DNA from: Sphingobium sp. BYY-5 | Lineage (GTDB): Bacteria; Pseudomonadota; Alphaproteobacteria; Sphingomonadales; Sphingomonadaceae | DNA: 64,000 nucleotides | Reading direction: 5' to 3' | Assembly: GCF_022758885.1 (NCBI RefSeq) | Contig: NZ_JALEBH010000001.1 | Span: forward strand, 1,798,001-1,862,000 | In this document: positions 24,946 to 32,814 of the stretch, one piece after another | How positions within the stretch are numbered: the first letter of the stretch is position 1 | How the letters are laid out: each line of letters starts with the position of its first letter | Translations under genes and position numbers: made by a program | The notes under the pieces: model-generated | The model's database searches: none | Seen by the model: only the letters and a program-made list of their open reading frames with translations | Told to the model about the DNA's origin: nothing

Positions 24946-25659
24946 TTACGCGCCGAAGCCGCCGTCGATCGTGTGCATGGCGCCGGTGATGATGCCCGCT
25001 TCCGGCCCTGCCAGATAGGCGGCAAGCCCGGCGATCTCCTCACCCGTCGCGTGGCGCTTGATCGCCATGAAGCCGTGCATCATGCCCGCCATCGGGCCAT
25101 CGGCGGGGTTCATGTCCGTGTCGGTCGGGCCGGGCTGGATGATGTTGACGGTGATGCCGCGCGCGCCGAAATCACGCGCCAAACCACGGGCCATGCCCTG
25201 CAGCGCCGATTTGGTGAGGGCATAGGCCGCCCCGCCCTCAAACGGCATACGGTCGCCATTGACCGATCCGATCACGATGATCCGGCCGCCGTCGCGCATC
25301 TGCCGCGCAGCCTCGACCGCAGCGTGATAGGGCGCACGGATATTGATGTCGATCATCCGATCGATCGCATCGGGATCGAGCGTCAACGGATCGCCCAGCA
25401 GTGCGGCTCCGGCATTGACGATCAGGATGTCGAGCGGTCCCTGCGCCGCAACCACATCCACCACCGCCTGCCTGTCGGCTGCGTCGGAGCGGAGCGGCGT
25501 GGCGCCGGTATCGCTGGCCAGCGCCTGGGCGGCGTCGTGCGACCCGGCATAGGTGAAGGAAAGCTGCGCGCCGTCGGCAGCGAGGCGGCGGACGATGGCA
25601 GCGCCGATGCCACGGCTGCCGCCCAAAACAAGGGCTTTCTTGGAGGTAAAGTCGGTCAT
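24946..25659 (-). CDS. bdcA: SDR family oxidoreductase, BdcA-like
   Basis: 237-aa short-chain dehydrogenase closely resembling E. coli BdcA, reported as a cyclic-di-GMP-binding biofilm dispersal mediator. Motifs: GGSRGIG at 13-19, NAG at 82-84, catalytic Ser132, Tyr146 and Lys150, and the BdcA-like stretches RIIVIGSVNGDRMP, ALQGMARGLARDFG and ITGAMHTIDGGFGA. It is divergent from a TetR regulator that resembles BdcR, the same arrangement as in E. coli, supporting the name. Whether it binds cyclic-di-GMP or acts as an NADPH enzyme is not readable here. The start is MTDFTSKKAL; a 20-residue longer frame crosses the operator. Confidence 0.82.
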   Translation of the reverse strand: MTDFTSKKALVLGGSRGIGAAIVRRLAADGAQLSFTYAGSHDAAQALASDTGATPLRSDAADRQAVVDVVAAQGPLDILIVNAGAALLGDPLTLDPDAIDRMIDINIRAPYHAAVEAARQMRDGGRIIVIGSVNGDRMPFEGGAAYALTKSALQGMARGLARDFGARGITVNIIQPGPTDTDMNPADGPMAGMMHGFMAIKRHATGEEIAGLAAYLAGPEAGIITGAMHTIDGGFGA

Positions 25660-25681
25660 ATCGCACTCCTTGAGATATTTG

Positions 25682-25693
25682 TAACGATCGCTA
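25682..25693. promoter_or_regulatory. Probable TetR-type operator between bdcA and bdcR
   Basis: TAACGATCGCTA is a near-palindrome (10 of 12 positions) centred in the 71-bp divergent gap, next to an AT-rich TATATAAAAT segment. Position and symmetry fit autorepression by the BdcR-like protein and control of bdcA. Confidence 0.45.
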
Positions 25694-25730
25694 TATAAAA
25701 TGACGAAAGAGGCGTTCAAGGAATTTCATA

Positions 25731-26324
25731 GTGGTCGATAAAGAAAATTTGAAAGGCCGCGGCCGCCCTCGCGCATTCGATCGGGAAGAGGCGCTCGATC
25801 GCGCGCAGGCATTATTCCATGCGCAGGGCTATGAGGGCGTCGGCGTCGCCGCACTGGCCGAGGCGATGGGCATCAATCCGCCCAGCCTCTATGCCGCCTT
25901 CGGCAACAAGGCGGAATTGTTCGACGAGGTGCTGGGCCGCTATGCGCGCGCCGGGTTGCCAGTCGACGCTTTGCTGGCACCGGGCGCCGAACCGGCGGCA
26001 GCGCTGACCGCCTTGCTGCACGAAGCCGCACGCATCTATGCCGCCGATCCGCAGGCGCCGGGATGCCTGGTGCTGGAAGGCGCGCGCGGCACCGATCCGC
26101 AGGCCGCGACCCACGCCTGCCACTGGAAGAAGATGAGTGCGGAGCGCGTGCGCGACTTCCTGCGCCCGACCCATCCCCGGCAGGCAGAAGTCGTCACCGA
26201 CTATATGACGGCGATCATGTCGGGCATGTCCGCCGACGCACGCGGAGGCAAAAGCGCCGACCAGCTGGTCGCGGTCGCCGACATGGCTGGCCTGGCGATC
26301 GAAGCGATGCTGGCAGGGGACTGA
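25731..26324 (+). CDS. bdcR: TetR family regulator, BdcR-like
   Basis: 197-aa TetR repressor. The N-terminal helix-turn-helix covers about residues 12-58 (GRPRAFDREEALDRAQALFHAQGYEGVGVAALAEAMGINPPSLYAAFGNKAELF), and the rest is the ligand-binding domain with PGCLVLEGA and VVTDYMTAIMSGMSADAR, segments also found in E. coli BdcR. It starts at GTG 25731. It probably represses the divergent bdcA and itself through the palindrome in the gap. The inducing ligand is unknown. Confidence 0.82.
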   Translation: MVDKENLKGRGRPRAFDREEALDRAQALFHAQGYEGVGVAALAEAMGINPPSLYAAFGNKAELFDEVLGRYARAGLPVDALLAPGAEPAAALTALLHEAARIYAADPQAPGCLVLEGARGTDPQAATHACHWKKMSAERVRDFLRPTHPRQAEVVTDYMTAIMSGMSADARGGKSADQLVAVADMAGLAIEAMLAGD

Positions 26325-26330
26325 TTTTCT

Positions 26331-27320
26331 TTATTGGGGCCGATGCCCCTTGCGCCATTTGGTCCAGAGGTGCCGGGCCAGCATGTGCGGCGGCATACGC
26401 AGCCAGTGTGAACGGATATAAAAGGCGAAGACCAGCGGCTTGCGCGTCTCCTGCCCCCAGCCATTGCGGGCGAGCAGCCGGGCGCGGATCAGGCGATCCC
26501 ACAGGGTCAGCCGCGCGCCCTCCCCATAAAGCGATGCGGCGAGCCGCCGCGCCTGACGAACATGCGGCAGCAAGCCATGATGCGCCGCGCGCACCTCCAG
26601 CACCACCGGATCGGCATCAGGCAGCAGGCAATATATATCCCACAGGTTGCGCAAGCCGCCCTGGAGATCGCCGTCTGCCAGCATATGCGCCGCCGCATGG
26701 ACGATCCGGTCTTCAGCCGAAAGCATATATAATCCATCGGTTATCTCGACGGCATCGGCGATCATCGCGGCCGCGTCGGGCGTCTGGCGCGCGGTCAGCG
26801 GCAGTACTGTATGATGCACGTCGATCATCCGGTCGCGCGTCCGATGGATCATCGGCGGCAGTTCATGCATCCACTGGCGATAATAGGCGTCGTCATAGGG
26901 ATCAGGCTTCACCCATTCCCAGCCCGCCGTCATCAGGGCTTTCTCCACCATCGGCATCGCGGCGCGCGGCACCAGAATGTCGAGGTCGCCGATGAAGCGC
27001 CCCTGCCCCGCGCGCAGCTCCGCAGCGGCATAGGCCGTCCCCTTGAGCAGGATGGTCCGCACACCGGTGCCTCGCAGCGCCTCGACGCAGCGATCCGCTT
27101 CCCAGAGCGCCTGCCGCGCCTCCCGCATCGTGTCGAGCCGGGCATCGGCCAGGATCGGCGCGACGGACGGCGGCACCATGATGCCCTTCAGCCGATGGGC
27201 GAGGGTGCCGATCAACCGCTCGGCGCGGGCGACAGCGATCAGGCCGTTCCAGCTTTCCGCGCTCAACCTCGCAACCGACGCGGGATCGCGCAGCGCGCGG
27301 ACCAGCAGCGCCGCGCTCAT
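26331..27320 (-). CDS. Nucleotidyltransferase family protein of an HPr-rel-A type cassette
   Basis: 329-aa protein of the uncharacterised nucleotidyltransferase family (NTP_transf_5 type). The core LLKGTAYAA (91-99) and RFIGDLDILVP (109-118) supply the helix and the Asp-x-Asp metal site, with IDVHHTVLP further on giving the third acidic position. The C-terminal half is helical and Trp/Arg-rich. It would transfer a nucleotide or phosphate-containing group to an unknown acceptor. Its ATG overlaps the stop of the HprK-related kinase by 4 bp. In some lasso-peptide clusters a kinase of this kind is accompanied by such a nucleotidyltransferase. Confidence 0.8.
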   Translation of the reverse strand: MSAALLVRALRDPASVARLSAESWNGLIAVARAERLIGTLAHRLKGIMVPPSVAPILADARLDTMREARQALWEADRCVEALRGTGVRTILLKGTAYAAAELRAGQGRFIGDLDILVPRAAMPMVEKALMTAGWEWVKPDPYDDAYYRQWMHELPPMIHRTRDRMIDVHHTVLPLTARQTPDAAAMIADAVEITDGLYMLSAEDRIVHAAAHMLADGDLQGGLRNLWDIYCLLPDADPVVLEVRAAHHGLLPHVRQARRLAASLYGEGARLTLWDRLIRARLLARNGWGQETRKPLVFAFYIRSHWLRMPPHMLARHLWTKWRKGHRPQ

Positions 27321-28180
27321 GCCAGTTCTTCCCACAGCCGCTCGACCATTTCGAACGCCGCCTCACCCGAAGGGAAGTCGATCGCCCGTGCCGGCACCGC
27401 CTGCACGAAGCGCGCGAGCGCGGCAAACCCCGGCTCCCCCAGCGCGACATAGTTGGTCGAGGCCTGGGTCAGCCGCATGAAGATTTCGCCCTGCCCCACC
27501 GCCCGCACATCGGCATCATGGCCGAAGCGCGGGAAGAGCAGCAGGCGCGGCATCGCCCCGTCGTCCATGCGGGCGACGGCATCGCCACGCGGGATCATGT
27601 GGCGGATATCGCCCTTGGCCGTATCGCGCAGCAGCGGTCCCATGCGGACGTCGCCGACCTCAGCCGCCACCACATCGATCGCCTTGTTCTTGAGCGAGAC
27701 GAGGCGCGGGAAAGGCAGGATCGCCCCGCTATCCAGATCCAGCAGCGCGAATTCGTCGCCCATCAGCCGCCAGCCACGTTCTCCCAGTAACGCGGCCAGC
27801 GTTGACTTGCCCGACCCGGACTCGCCGGTCATCACCAATACGCGCCCGTCCTTCTCGACGCTCGACGCATGAAGCAGCAAATGCCGCCGCCAGCCGAGCG
27901 CCATCTGCAAATTCATCCCCATTTCCGCCGCCAGAAGGCCATGGGCGAGGCTCATCGGCGCGGCGTCGGCCAGGCCATGGTCGCCGGTGATGAAGATGGA
28001 GGGCCGCACCCAGCGACGCGCAAGACTGGTCGGCTGGAGCCGGACGGTGAAGTCGGCGATCGTCCCGCTCGCCTGCGGATAGGCGGCATAGAGCCGTGCA
28101 AGCTGGTCAACCGGCGCGGCCCAGGACGATCCGATGCGGAAAGTCGCCGGACCGATGCGCAGGGTCAGTTCATGCTTCAT
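27317..28180 (-). CDS. HprK-related kinase
   Basis: 287-aa protein related to HPr serine kinase/phosphorylase. The P-loop GESGSGKST is at 119-127, preceded by the HprK-like LLLHASSVE strand (102-109) and followed by GDEFALLDLD (141-150) corresponding to the second acidic motif. There is no HPr, EI or PTS gene nearby, so the usual carbon-control role is unlikely. The family is known as HprK-related kinase A and travels with a PqqD-like protein; homologues in lasso-peptide clusters phosphorylate the precursor peptide. It overlaps both neighbours by 4 bp, pointing to a tightly coupled complex or pathway. Confidence 0.85.
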   Translation of the reverse strand: MKHELTLRIGPATFRIGSSWAAPVDQLARLYAAYPQASGTIADFTVRLQPTSLARRWVRPSIFITGDHGLADAAPMSLAHGLLAAEMGMNLQMALGWRRHLLLHASSVEKDGRVLVMTGESGSGKSTLAALLGERGWRLMGDEFALLDLDSGAILPFPRLVSLKNKAIDVVAAEVGDVRMGPLLRDTAKGDIRHMIPRGDAVARMDDGAMPRLLLFPRFGHDADVRAVGQGEIFMRLTQASTNYVALGEPGFAALARFVQAVPARAIDFPSGEAAFEMVERLWEELA

Positions 28181-28485
28181 GCCGGGCGTACCAGGCCAAG
28201 CGCCACCAGCGCATCGAGATGCGCCGCGATTTCGGGCAACGCCGCCTCGCGCGGGCCAAGGTCGTAGGCATGGGCCAGCCGGTCATGCACATCCGCGACG
28301 CTGACGCGCTGGCCATCGATCAGATGATCGAGGATTTCGGGCACCGGGCTGATGACCATATGGGTCTGGCCCGAATGCGGATGATAGAGCAGCACCAGAT
28401 CGTCGAGCACGCAGACGCGCACCGCGTCACGCCCATCCAGACGATAATAGCCCGTTCCTTCCACCACCGCACTCCTGCTGCTCAT
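28177..28485 (-). CDS. PqqD-like peptide chaperone (RiPP recognition element type)
   Basis: 102-aa protein of the PqqD fold. Typical PqqD features are the strand-turn DDLVLLYHPHSGQTHMVISPVPEILDHLIDG, where stored-value strands are followed by a helix, and the C-terminal winged helices AHLDALVALGLV. PqqD and its relatives bind the leader of a ribosomally made peptide and deliver it to modifying enzymes. No PQQ biosynthesis gene is near; instead it overlaps the HprK-related kinase, so the kinase may be the enzyme it serves. Start at 28485 (MSSRSAVVEG); the longer frame upstream is a shadow of the glycosyltransferase gene. Confidence 0.8.
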   Translation of the reverse strand: MSSRSAVVEGTGYYRLDGRDAVRVCVLDDLVLLYHPHSGQTHMVISPVPEILDHLIDGQRVSVADVHDRLAHAYDLGPREAALPEIAAHLDALVALGLVRPA

Positions 28486-28525
28486 CCCCCTCTTAGCGCG
28501 GGAGAGTAGCCAAGTGCCTAACGCC

Positions 28526-29698
28526 TCAGCGAAAAGCGGGCGATGGCAGCGGCCAGCGTTCCGGTTGCCGCACGAGCGATGCGAAGGCGCGCAGATAGGC
28601 GTCGAGCGCGGTCGTAACGCCATGGTCGCGCACCGCCGATTCCAGCAGGGCGGGCGATGCGGGACAGACAAGCGCCCGCTCGATGGCGCAGGCGAAGGCC
28701 GTAACGTCACCTACCGGCACGACCGGATGCTGACCCGCGGCCGCCAATAGGGGACGAATATTGGGCGTGCTGTCGGTCGCGACGACACCCGCGCCGCAGG
28801 CCAGCGCCTCGATCAGCGTCGCGCACAGCCCTTCCCAGCGCGACGGCTGGAGCAGCAGGTCCGTTTCGCCCATCAACGCCGCGATCCGATCGGGATCGCC
28901 GACATAGCCCACAAAATCGATCCGGTCGGCGATGCCAAGGTCGTGCGCCTGCCGCTGCAACGCCGCGAGCAACGGCCCCTGCCCCGCGATCGTCAACCGC
29001 CAGTCGAGATGCGGCAGCCGCGCCAGCGCGGCAAGCGCCGTCGCCTGATCCTTCTGCGGCGCAAGGCGACCGACCATCAGCAGGCGGAAAGGCGCGCCCG
29101 GATCGCGCGGACAGCGCGCGGCGCCTATATGCGCCATGACCGGCGTCACCGTGGGACGGGGCAAGAGGCGGACATCGCCCCGTCCTTTGGTGACGCCGGT
29201 CAGCAAGGCGCGGTCATGCTCGCCCATCACGATCGTGAGGGCGCTGAGCCGGGTGATCGCGCGAAAGCGCCTGAGCCGCGCCCAGGCATTCAGACCATGC
29301 GCGGCCGGACGGACGATCGGATTGGAGATGCGTGCAACCGATCGCGTGCGGGTGCCGAGGCAGGCGAGCGCGGCCAGCATGTTGCTCTGGTTGCCCGCCG
29401 AATAGAGAATGTCCGGGCGATGCCGGCGGACCATGGCGGCAAGCGCCGGGAATTGCCCGATCATGGCAAGCCGCCGCTGTCCGCGCGGCGCGGGCACACG
29501 CCGGACGGTCAGGCCGGGATCGATCAGATGCGCATTGGCCCCTTCCCTGCGCGCCATCCACAATTCGACCGCGACACCCCGACGCAGGAGGTGGTTGGCC
29601 AGCAGGATGGCGACGCGATCCAGCCCCCCGTCACCTGGCTGATACAGATAGACCGCTATGGAAAGACCAGGCGTCGAAGGCCCGAAATAAAGATACAT
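28526..29698 (-). CDS. Glycosyltransferase family 4 protein
   Basis: 390-aa GT-B fold retaining glycosyltransferase. The N-terminal domain has the GDGGLDRVAILLANHLLRRG donor-family pattern and the C-terminal domain the GT4 markers LLMVGRLAPQKDQATAL, DFVGYVGDPDRIAALM and PSRWEGLCATLIEALACGAGVVATD, including the EX7E-like pair. The sugar and acceptor are unknown. It lies 40 bp upstream of the PqqD-like gene on the same strand and so may belong to the same transcript as the kinase and nucleotidyltransferase. It could glycosylate a lipid, a capsule precursor or the product of the cassette. Confidence 0.82.
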   Translation of the reverse strand: MYLYFGPSTPGLSIAVYLYQPGDGGLDRVAILLANHLLRRGVAVELWMARREGANAHLIDPGLTVRRVPAPRGQRRLAMIGQFPALAAMVRRHRPDILYSAGNQSNMLAALACLGTRTRSVARISNPIVRPAAHGLNAWARLRRFRAITRLSALTIVMGEHDRALLTGVTKGRGDVRLLPRPTVTPVMAHIGAARCPRDPGAPFRLLMVGRLAPQKDQATALAALARLPHLDWRLTIAGQGPLLAALQRQAHDLGIADRIDFVGYVGDPDRIAALMGETDLLLQPSRWEGLCATLIEALACGAGVVATDSTPNIRPLLAAAGQHPVVPVGDVTAFACAIERALVCPASPALLESAVRDHGVTTALDAYLRAFASLVRQPERWPLPSPAFR

Positions 29699-29820
29699 GC
29701 TACCACGTCCGCCGCTGAAACAACCCCTGTCAGGTTCGACGGCATCAACACGGACAAGCCGTATCCGGTTCTAATCGTTGCGCTGGCGGTTCGGAGAAAT
29801 GGTCGCGGAAAAAGGCCGGA

Positions 29821-30261
29821 TCAGCGCGGCATCTGCAAAGAAGCGTAGCAGGTGAAGCCGCTCGTCCCCTGCTGCAGGCGACGGATATAGTTCAGATAGG
29901 CCTGGTTCTGATCGTAGCTGGTGCCCGGCAGTGGACGCCCCCGGATCGCCTGCTTCACCTGTTCGCCGGTGAAGCTGCGTCCGGTGCCGGGGAAAGCGCC
30001 GGGCGTGCCGGCAGGTACGACCTGACCATTGGGCGCGATATAATTGCCCGCCCGTCCCTGGTCCGGCACCGATATGGTGCAATTGAGCACCGAAGCGGCC
30101 GTATTGGCAAGCGCGGGGCGGATGGAAACGATCGCCGACGCGGCGACCGCGCCGCCCATCAGCAACTGACGACGCGAGGCAAGCGCCTGGTCCGCCGGAC
30201 CTTCCGACGCCAGCGCGTGCTGTGGCGTGATGCCATCCTTGTCAGGCGTCGCTTCGCTCAT
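29821..30261 (-). CDS. Small Tat-exported protein heading the HPr-rel-A type cassette
   Basis: 146-aa protein with a twin-arginine signal: ASRRQLLMGG (RR at 30-31), hydrophobic core to about residue 50 and a likely cut after ALA at 52. The 29 residues in front of the twin arginine are unusually long and polar for a Tat n-region. The mature part of about 94 residues contains two cysteines (61 and 138), PGTGRSFTGEQVKQAIRG and SYDQNQAYLNYIRRLQQG. I know no function. As first gene of a possible five-gene transcript it may be the protein the downstream enzymes modify. The gap of 122 bp to the glycosyltransferase holds no convincing gene. Confidence 0.65.
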   Translation of the reverse strand: MSEATPDKDGITPQHALASEGPADQALASRRQLLMGGAVAASAIVSIRPALANTAASVLNCTISVPDQGRAGNYIAPNGQVVPAGTPGAFPGTGRSFTGEQVKQAIRGRPLPGTSYDQNQAYLNYIRRLQQGTSGFTCYASLQMPR

Positions 30262-30361
30262 CTTTTCCCGTTTCGCATCTCGCGCTTGCCAAAGCGTAAA
30301 GATTGCACGCTATTGCAGCAAGACATCGCAGCAAATGCGCGACAAATCCAGCACGGTAACT

Positions 30362-31648
30362 ATGAATCGACTGAGCATTTCGCAAATCACCGCCTCCCTC
30401 GCCATGCTGTTGCTGGGCACGGGCGGCGCCCTGATGCTGGGCGCGCATCCGATCAGTATCGCCCTGCCGGTGGTGGCGGGCATCCTCGTGCTCCTCATCG
30501 CATCGGCGGACACCGGCGTTCGACCCGCTGCCTCGACTGTGATGCTGGACCAGCCCGACCTGATCGCCCATCCCGATTTCGCCAGCCTGCTGGAGGGAAT
30601 TTCCGATCCGCTGATGCTGGTGGAGAAAGGCCGGATCGTGCGCGCCAACCGTGCCGCCCAACGCCTGCTGGGCGCGCATATCGAGGGGGAGGATGCGCGC
30701 ATCGCCATCCGCCACCCGGCCGCCGCCGAACGGCTGGCCAGCATGGCCCCGCTCGCCGAACCGATCATGATCGAACTGGTGGGGCTGGGCACGCGCGACC
30801 AGCGCTGGCAGATGCGGGTTGCACCCGTTGGGGCGGTGAAGGACATGCGCCGGCTGGTCCATCTGGTCGACCATAGCGGCACCCATGCGGCCGAACGGAT
30901 GCGCGTGGATTTCGTCGCCAATGCCAGCCACGAACTGCGCACGCCGCTGGCGGGCATATTGGGCTTTATCGAGACGCTGGCCGACCCGGAAATGGGCAAG
31001 GATGTCGAAACGCGCCAGCGCTTCCTCAAGATCATGGACGGCGAAGCCCGCCGGATGCAGCGGCTGATCGACGATCTCATCTCGCTGTCGCGAATCGAGG
31101 CGGAAAAATATCGCGTACCCGACGCCGTGGTCGACCTGTCCGAACTGGCGGCGGAAGTCGTCGGCGTCTTCCGCGCCAGCCATGGCGAACGCGGGCGCGA
31201 AGTGGAGATGGAGATAGCGCCAAAGCTGCCCGTGGTGCAGGGCGATCGCGCCCAATTGTCGCAACTGCTCCACAACCTCATCGGCAATTCGGTCAAATAT
31301 GGCCGCCCCGGCACGCCGATTCGCGTCACGCTGAACGAAGGACCGAGCAACATGACCCGGCTGATCGTCGCCGACGAAGGCGAAGGCATCGGCCCCGATC
31401 ACCTCCCCCGCCTGACCGAGCGCTTCTACCGTGTGGATTCGGGGCGCAGCCGGGCGATGGGCGGCACGGGCCTGGGCCTCGCCATCGTCAAGCATATCGT
31501 GGAGCGGCATCGCGGCCGATTCGACATCGCCAGCACCGTGGGCAAAGGGACGACCATCACCGTGCTGCTGCCTCCGCCGGTCGAAGAAAACCAAGGAAAA
31601 ATCGACGAGAAAAGGCGTCCTTCGGCACTTTCGGACACGGTGTCATGA
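30362..31648 (+). CDS. phoR: Phosphate regulon sensor kinase PhoR
   Basis: 428-aa membrane histidine kinase. Two membrane helices (about 8-27 and 30-48), a PAS-like domain (about 68-165), a HisKA domain with the phosphorylated His190 in FVANASHELRTPL, and an ATPase domain with NLIGNSVKYG, DEGEGIGPDH and GGTGLGLAIVKHI. It is first in a run with all pst genes, phoU and phoB, which secures the name. It phosphorylates PhoB under phosphate limitation, held off by the Pst-PhoU complex. Start at 30362 puts the first helix at the N terminus; a longer frame from 30227 runs antisense to the Tat-protein gene. Its last codons overlap the Pho box. Confidence 0.93.
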   Translation: MNRLSISQITASLAMLLLGTGGALMLGAHPISIALPVVAGILVLLIASADTGVRPAASTVMLDQPDLIAHPDFASLLEGISDPLMLVEKGRIVRANRAAQRLLGAHIEGEDARIAIRHPAAAERLASMAPLAEPIMIELVGLGTRDQRWQMRVAPVGAVKDMRRLVHLVDHSGTHAAERMRVDFVANASHELRTPLAGILGFIETLADPEMGKDVETRQRFLKIMDGEARRMQRLIDDLISLSRIEAEKYRVPDAVVDLSELAAEVVGVFRASHGERGREVEMEIAPKLPVVQGDRAQLSQLLHNLIGNSVKYGRPGTPIRVTLNEGPSNMTRLIVADEGEGIGPDHLPRLTERFYRVDSGRSRAMGGTGLGLAIVKHIVERHRGRFDIASTVGKGTTITVLLPPPVEENQGKIDEKRRPSALSDTVS

Positions 31649-31673
31649 AAATGAAACCTGATTGTCACAAAGG
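31641..31673 (+). promoter_or_regulatory. Pho box upstream of pstS
   Basis: Three half-sites with exact 11-bp spacing: TGTCAT at 31641, TGAAAC at 31652 and TGTCAC at 31663, each followed by A/T-rich bases, matching the PhoB consensus direct repeat. The first unit overlaps the phoR stop codon. About 80 bp remain to the pstS start, room for a PhoB-activated promoter. Confidence 0.75.
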
Positions 31674-31751
31674 CGCGATGGTCCGCGATTAGGGGCGTCT
31701 CCATTAGGGGGCGGCGATATCCGAATCGCGGCCATGATGATGGAGGTTCCC

Positions 31752-32804
31752 GTGAAGAAGTTCGCCCTGCTCGCTGCCACGACCGTGAGTGTCCTCACCC
31801 TTGCCGCCTGCGGCGATCAGAACGGTGGCGCCGGCGCCACCCGCGACCAGATCCGCGCGGTCGGCTCCTCCACCGTCTATCCCTTCGCCACTGCGGTCGC
31901 CGAACTGTTCGTTCAGGGCAATCCCGGCATGAAATCGCCGATCGTCGAATCGACCGGCACCGGCGGCGGCATGAAGCTGTTCTGCGCGGGCGTGGGCGCA
32001 CAGCATCCTGACATCGCCGACGCCTCGCGCCGGATGAAGAAGGCCGAGTTCGACCAGTGCGCCGCCAATGGCGTCAAGGACATCGTGGAAATCCAGATCG
32101 GCGTCGATGGCCTCGCCTTCGCCGAATCGAAAAAAGGCCCCGGCCTCAAGCTGACCCCCAAGATCGTCTATGAGGCGCTGGCCGCCAATCCCTATGGCAA
32201 GGGTCCGAACAAGACCCAGACCTGGAAGGATGTCGACCCCAGCCTGCCCGCCATTCCCATCTCCGTCTTCGGTCCGCCCTCGACCAGCGGCACCCGTGAC
32301 TCGCTCGCCGAACTGATCCTCGAAAAGGGCTGCCAGACCGACGAGGCGATGAAGGCGCTCAAGGAGAAGAATGAGGACGAATATAAGGCGACCTGCACCC
32401 GCATCCGCGAGGACGGCAAATATGTCGATTCGGGCGAGAACGACAATCTGATCGTCCAGAAGCTGGGCGCGAACCCCAATGCCGTCGGCATCTTCGGCTA
32501 CAGCTTCCTTGAGGAAAACAAGGACACACTGAACGACATTTCGATCAACGGCGTCGAGGCGACCTACGAAACCGTATCGACCGGCCAATATCCGGGCGCG
32601 CGCCCGCTCTACATCTATGTGAAGAAGGCGCACATGACGGCCATCCCCGGTCTTCAGGGCTTCCTCAACACCTTCGCCGCCAACTGGAACCCCGACGGCG
32701 CGCTGACCAAGCGCGGCATGGTCGCGGCGCCGGAAGATGTGCGCAAGAAGAGCGCTGAAACGGTCAAGGCGCTGACCACGCTCGACGGTTCGCAGTTCAA
32801 GTAA
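31752..32804 (+). CDS. pstS: Phosphate ABC transporter substrate-binding protein PstS
   Basis: 350-aa periplasmic phosphate-binding protein. The signal sequence MKKFALLAATTVSVLTLAACGD ends in a lipobox with Cys, so it is probably a lipoprotein. Phosphate-contact segments VGSSTVYPFA, ESTGTGGGMKLFCAG and GPPSTSGTRDSLAEL are present. I prefer the GTG at 31752, which has GGAGG six bases upstream; ATGs at 31734-31740 lie inside that ribosome site. Induction under phosphate starvation is indicated by the Pho box. Start of the pstSCAB-phoU-phoB transcript. Confidence 0.93.
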   Translation: MKKFALLAATTVSVLTLAACGDQNGGAGATRDQIRAVGSSTVYPFATAVAELFVQGNPGMKSPIVESTGTGGGMKLFCAGVGAQHPDIADASRRMKKAEFDQCAANGVKDIVEIQIGVDGLAFAESKKGPGLKLTPKIVYEALAANPYGKGPNKTQTWKDVDPSLPAIPISVFGPPSTSGTRDSLAELILEKGCQTDEAMKALKEKNEDEYKATCTRIREDGKYVDSGENDNLIVQKLGANPNAVGIFGYSFLEENKDTLNDISINGVEATYETVSTGQYPGARPLYIYVKKAHMTAIPGLQGFLNTFAANWNPDGALTKRGMVAAPEDVRKKSAETVKALTTLDGSQFK

Positions 32805-32814
32805 GCGAAGGCCA

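Noticed and set aside
26331..30261. A lasso-peptide biosynthesis cluster
   Set aside because: No asparagine-synthetase-like cyclase, no leader peptidase and no typical precursor were found, so only the tailoring-like part is present.
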